Assembly (NCBI GenBank): GCA_031280075.1 | Contig: JAITHG010000136.1 | Span: 1 to 6,266 of the forward strand | Direction: 5' to 3' | Source: Eubacteriales Family XIII. Incertae Sedis bacterium | GTDB lineage: Bacteria; Bacillota_A; Clostridia; Peptostreptococcales; Anaerovoracaceae | Length of the DNA: 6,266 nucleotides | Shown here: positions 4,781 through 6,266 of the stretch, piece by piece | Layout: each line of letters starts with the position of its first letter | How positions within the stretch are numbered: the stretch's first letter is position 1 | Notes under the pieces: model-generated | The model's database searches: none | Told to the model about the DNA's origin: nothing | The model's input: only the letters and a program-made list of their open reading frames with translations | Translations under genes and position numbers: made by a program

Positions 4781-5960
4781 GCTTGAAATCCAGCCGCACG
4801 GGATTGTGATCCGATCCTTCATAATCGGCATCCAGGTTCGTTGCCGTCGCAACAACGTTCTCTGACACCATGAACCCGTCAAGCGTGACCTCGTAGTTGA
4901 TCCCTCGGTGGTACGGGATGCTCGTATCGCGACAGGTCGCGACCGAGGCGGCGTTGTCGGGCTGCACGAGGGCAAAGCCGGCGGGCAGCATGGAGTCTTC
5001 AAATGGCTGCGCCCACGGCGGTGTCTGCATCTCACCTTGGAAGGTCTCCAGCGTCCCGTAGAGTGCGTGGTTGAAATCCCCGCCGATGATGACCCAATTG
5101 CCTTTTTCGTATTCCTTTTCCGCCGCAGACTTCAGCACGTCCATCTGCCGTTTGCGGATGACGCCACCTTTGTCGTAGGCGGATGTATGCAGGTTGATGA
5201 CGACGAGCTCGCCTTGCCGGTCTCCCTTCTTGTTCTCCACGGGAAAACGCAAAAGGGAGAAGCAGCGGTCGAGGTCGAAGAACTTGTCCGGGAAGGCTCC
5301 CGTGATCGGCAGGCTGTGGCGCTCCGCCCGCGACATGCGGAACTTGCTGAGGGTCATGAGCCCACTGTTGGCGACGCGCCCTATGGGCTTTGTCAGCGGG
5401 TAGAGCAGGTATCCGGTATGCATGTTCGTGGAGAAGGTCCAGCAGGCGGCTTCCTCCGTTCCCGTCAACAACCGCCCCGCGATGCGGGCGGCTTGGTCTA
5501 CACCCTGGCTTCGGTCAGCTTCTTTGTCCACTTCTTGGAAGAGTGCAAAGTCGGGATCCTGCTCCCGGATGACAGCGATGCAGGCATCTGTGTTGTCCTC
5601 AGCGGCCTTCTTGCTGGATGCCCTGCTGAAAATGCCCTTGGTCTCCGTACCTGCCTTCATCTTGTTCGTGTCGAGGAAAAAGGAGAACTCGTGGTCATAT
5701 GCGCCGAAGCCGATGTTGTACGTCGTCGCGGTGTACTTCCTGCCTTTGCGCAGGGTCTTCATGCGATCCGTCGCCTTTTCCCCCTCGCGAAACTCTCCTG
5801 AGAGCGCCTCCTGCGGCGAAGGGATGTACGCGATCTCCTGGCTCTGCATGTCGGGGATGCGCGCCGCCTCCATGCTCAAATAAACGACGTAGCCTCCGAA
5901 CAGGAGCGCCGAGATCACGACGACTGCAACGAATACCTTGATGATCCTGATCACGCCCAT
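4773..5960 (-). CDS. Membrane-anchored endonuclease/exonuclease/phosphatase (EEP) family protein
   Basis: The protein has 395 residues. One hydrophobic segment (residues 8-28) near the N-terminus acts as anchor or uncleaved signal, so the enzyme domain is probably outside the cell membrane. The domain shows the order of the DNase I/exonuclease III fold: TTYNIGFG (79-86, metal-linked Asn82), FQEVD (141-145, Glu143), NLHTSAYD (256-263, His258), GGDFNH (293-298, Asp295 and Asn297) and the terminal SDHNP (383-387, Asp384-His385). All catalytic residues expected of the fold are present. Members cleave phosphodiester or phosphate ester bonds in DNA, RNA, phosphoinositides or sphingomyelin, and this sequence does not say which. 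The ATG at 5960-5958 was chosen because GGGAG lies about 5 nt before it and the anchor follows. A longer in-frame start adds only nine residues. It lies 80 bp after an upstream partial gene on the same strand, and I saw no promoter between them. Its 3' end overlaps the deacetylase 3' end by 8 bp. Confidence 0.9.
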   Translation of the reverse strand: MGVIRIIKVFVAVVVISALLFGGYVVYLSMEAARIPDMQSQEIAYIPSPQEALSGEFREGEKATDRMKTLRKGRKYTATTYNIGFGAYDHEFSFFLDTNKMKAGTETKGIFSRASSKKAAEDNTDACIAVIREQDPDFALFQEVDKEADRSQGVDQAARIAGRLLTGTEEAACWTFSTNMHTGYLLYPLTKPIGRVANSGLMTLSKFRMSRAERHSLPITGAFPDKFFDLDRCFSLLRFPVENKKGDRQGELVVINLHTSAYDKGGVIRKRQMDVLKSAAEKEYEKGNWVIIGGDFNHALYGTLETFQGEMQTPPWAQPFEDSMLPAGFALVQPDNAASVATCRDTSIPYHRGINYEVTLDGFMVSENVVATATNLDADYEGSDHNPVRLDFKLR

Positions 5961-6040
5961 GCCTTCTCCCTGTTTGCCACGACACAAACCACTATGCCGG
6001 TGCCCGCATGCGAACCGCCTCCCTGCGTGTTCCCAATGGG

Positions 6041-6266
6041 CTAGTACTTCGATATATCGTCCTTCCAGCGATCCCCTTCGTCCGCGTCAGGAACCGCCTC
6101 GCTAGGCTGCGCAGCTTCTTCCGGCGCAGCTTCCTCCTGCCGGTCAGGTTCCGGCCATGGTGTCCAAGAAAACTCTGGGAACCCCTCTGATTGCCCCTGC
6201 TCCTGTTCATGGACTTCGGCGGGTGCCTGCTGCGGGGCGGGCACCTTCTGCGGGGCTGCCACATCC
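6041..6266 (-). CDS. C-terminal end of an unidentified Pro/Glu/Gln/Ala-rich protein (cut by window edge)
   Basis: A reading frame open to the right edge gives about 74 residues ending in DRWKDDISKY and a TAG stop at 6043-6041. The visible part is low-complexity: rich in Pro, Gln, Ala and Glu, acidic overall, with a Trp pair in SWTPWPEPD. It looks like a disordered tail rather than a folded domain. The frame was preferred over the overlapping Arg-rich frame (6264-5992, minus) because its residue bias suits a natural linker or tail. I do not recognise the family. It could be the tail of a membrane, cell-division or DNA-binding protein; nothing here decides. It may share a transcript with the EEP gene that starts 80 bp further on. 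Confidence 0.55.
   Translation of the reverse strand, partial: DVAAPQKVPAPQQAPAEVHEQEQGQSEGFPEFSWTPWPEPDRQEEAAPEEAAQPSEAVPDADEGDRWKDDISKY

Noticed and set aside
4908..5801. A 297-residue plus-strand frame opposite the EEP gene
   Set aside because: The minus-strand frame carries all EEP catalytic motifs, and the plus frame shows no recognisable domain and no ribosome site.
5992..6264. A 90-residue Arg-rich minus-strand frame at the right edge
   Set aside because: It overlaps the more natural Pro/Glu-rich frame, its composition is typical of a GC-rich false frame, and it runs into the gap before the EEP gene.
1..6266. CRISPR array, tRNA, rRNA or phage/defence genes
   Set aside because: No regularly spaced repeats, tRNA-like cloverleaf, rRNA sequence, integrase or nuclease-system genes were seen on either strand.

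Overview
The window comes from a high-GC bacterial chromosome. It carries five recognisable protein genes or gene parts and one unidentified gene end. The enoyl-ACP reductase is FabK rather than FabI, the genes have Shine-Dalgarno sites of the AGGAGG type, and the envelope proteins look Firmicute-like. Together these suggest a GC-rich Firmicute, possibly of the Negativicutes (Selenomonas-like) or a GC-rich Clostridia line. That placement is inference and no marker gene here settles it.

Layout. Positions 1-2051, minus strand: a type II fatty-acid synthesis operon read fabK > fabD > fabG, with fabG cut by the left edge after 23 codons. fabK and fabD overlap by 7 bp. Positions 2052-2392: a 341-bp non-coding stretch upstream of fabK. 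It holds a strong sigma-70-type promoter and, starting at the predicted transcription start, a 155-nt near-symmetric inverted repeat that would fold into a long rod with an internal bubble. A smaller hairpin lies just before the fabK ribosome site. Positions 2393-3478, minus strand: a membrane-anchored D-Ala-D-Ala carboxypeptidase of the SxxK family. Positions 3479-3730: an AT-richer divergent promoter region with two extended -10 elements and a spaced TTAACAA/TTGTTAA palindrome. Positions 3731-4780, plus strand: a secreted protein with a Big2-like domain and a NodB polysaccharide deacetylase domain. Positions 4773-5960, minus strand: a membrane-anchored endonuclease/exonuclease/phosphatase-fold hydrolase whose 3' end overlaps the deacetylase 3' end by 8 bp. 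Positions 6041-6266, minus strand: the acidic, Pro/Glu/Gln/Ala-rich C-terminal end of an unidentified protein.

How the parts fit. FabD loads malonyl onto ACP, FabG reduces 3-oxoacyl-ACP and FabK performs the last reduction of each elongation cycle, so the left third supplies membrane acyl chains. The carboxypeptidase and the deacetylase face each other across one promoter region and probably both modify peptidoglycan or other wall glycans. The EEP-fold protein is probably extracytoplasmic too, but its substrate cannot be read from the sequence.

The least explained object is the rod-forming inverted repeat at 2182-2336. It could be a 6S-RNA-like small RNA, a structured fabK leader, or a MITE-like insertion. 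A second notable point is that the predicted carboxypeptidase transcript starts exactly on the A of its ATG, which would make it leaderless.
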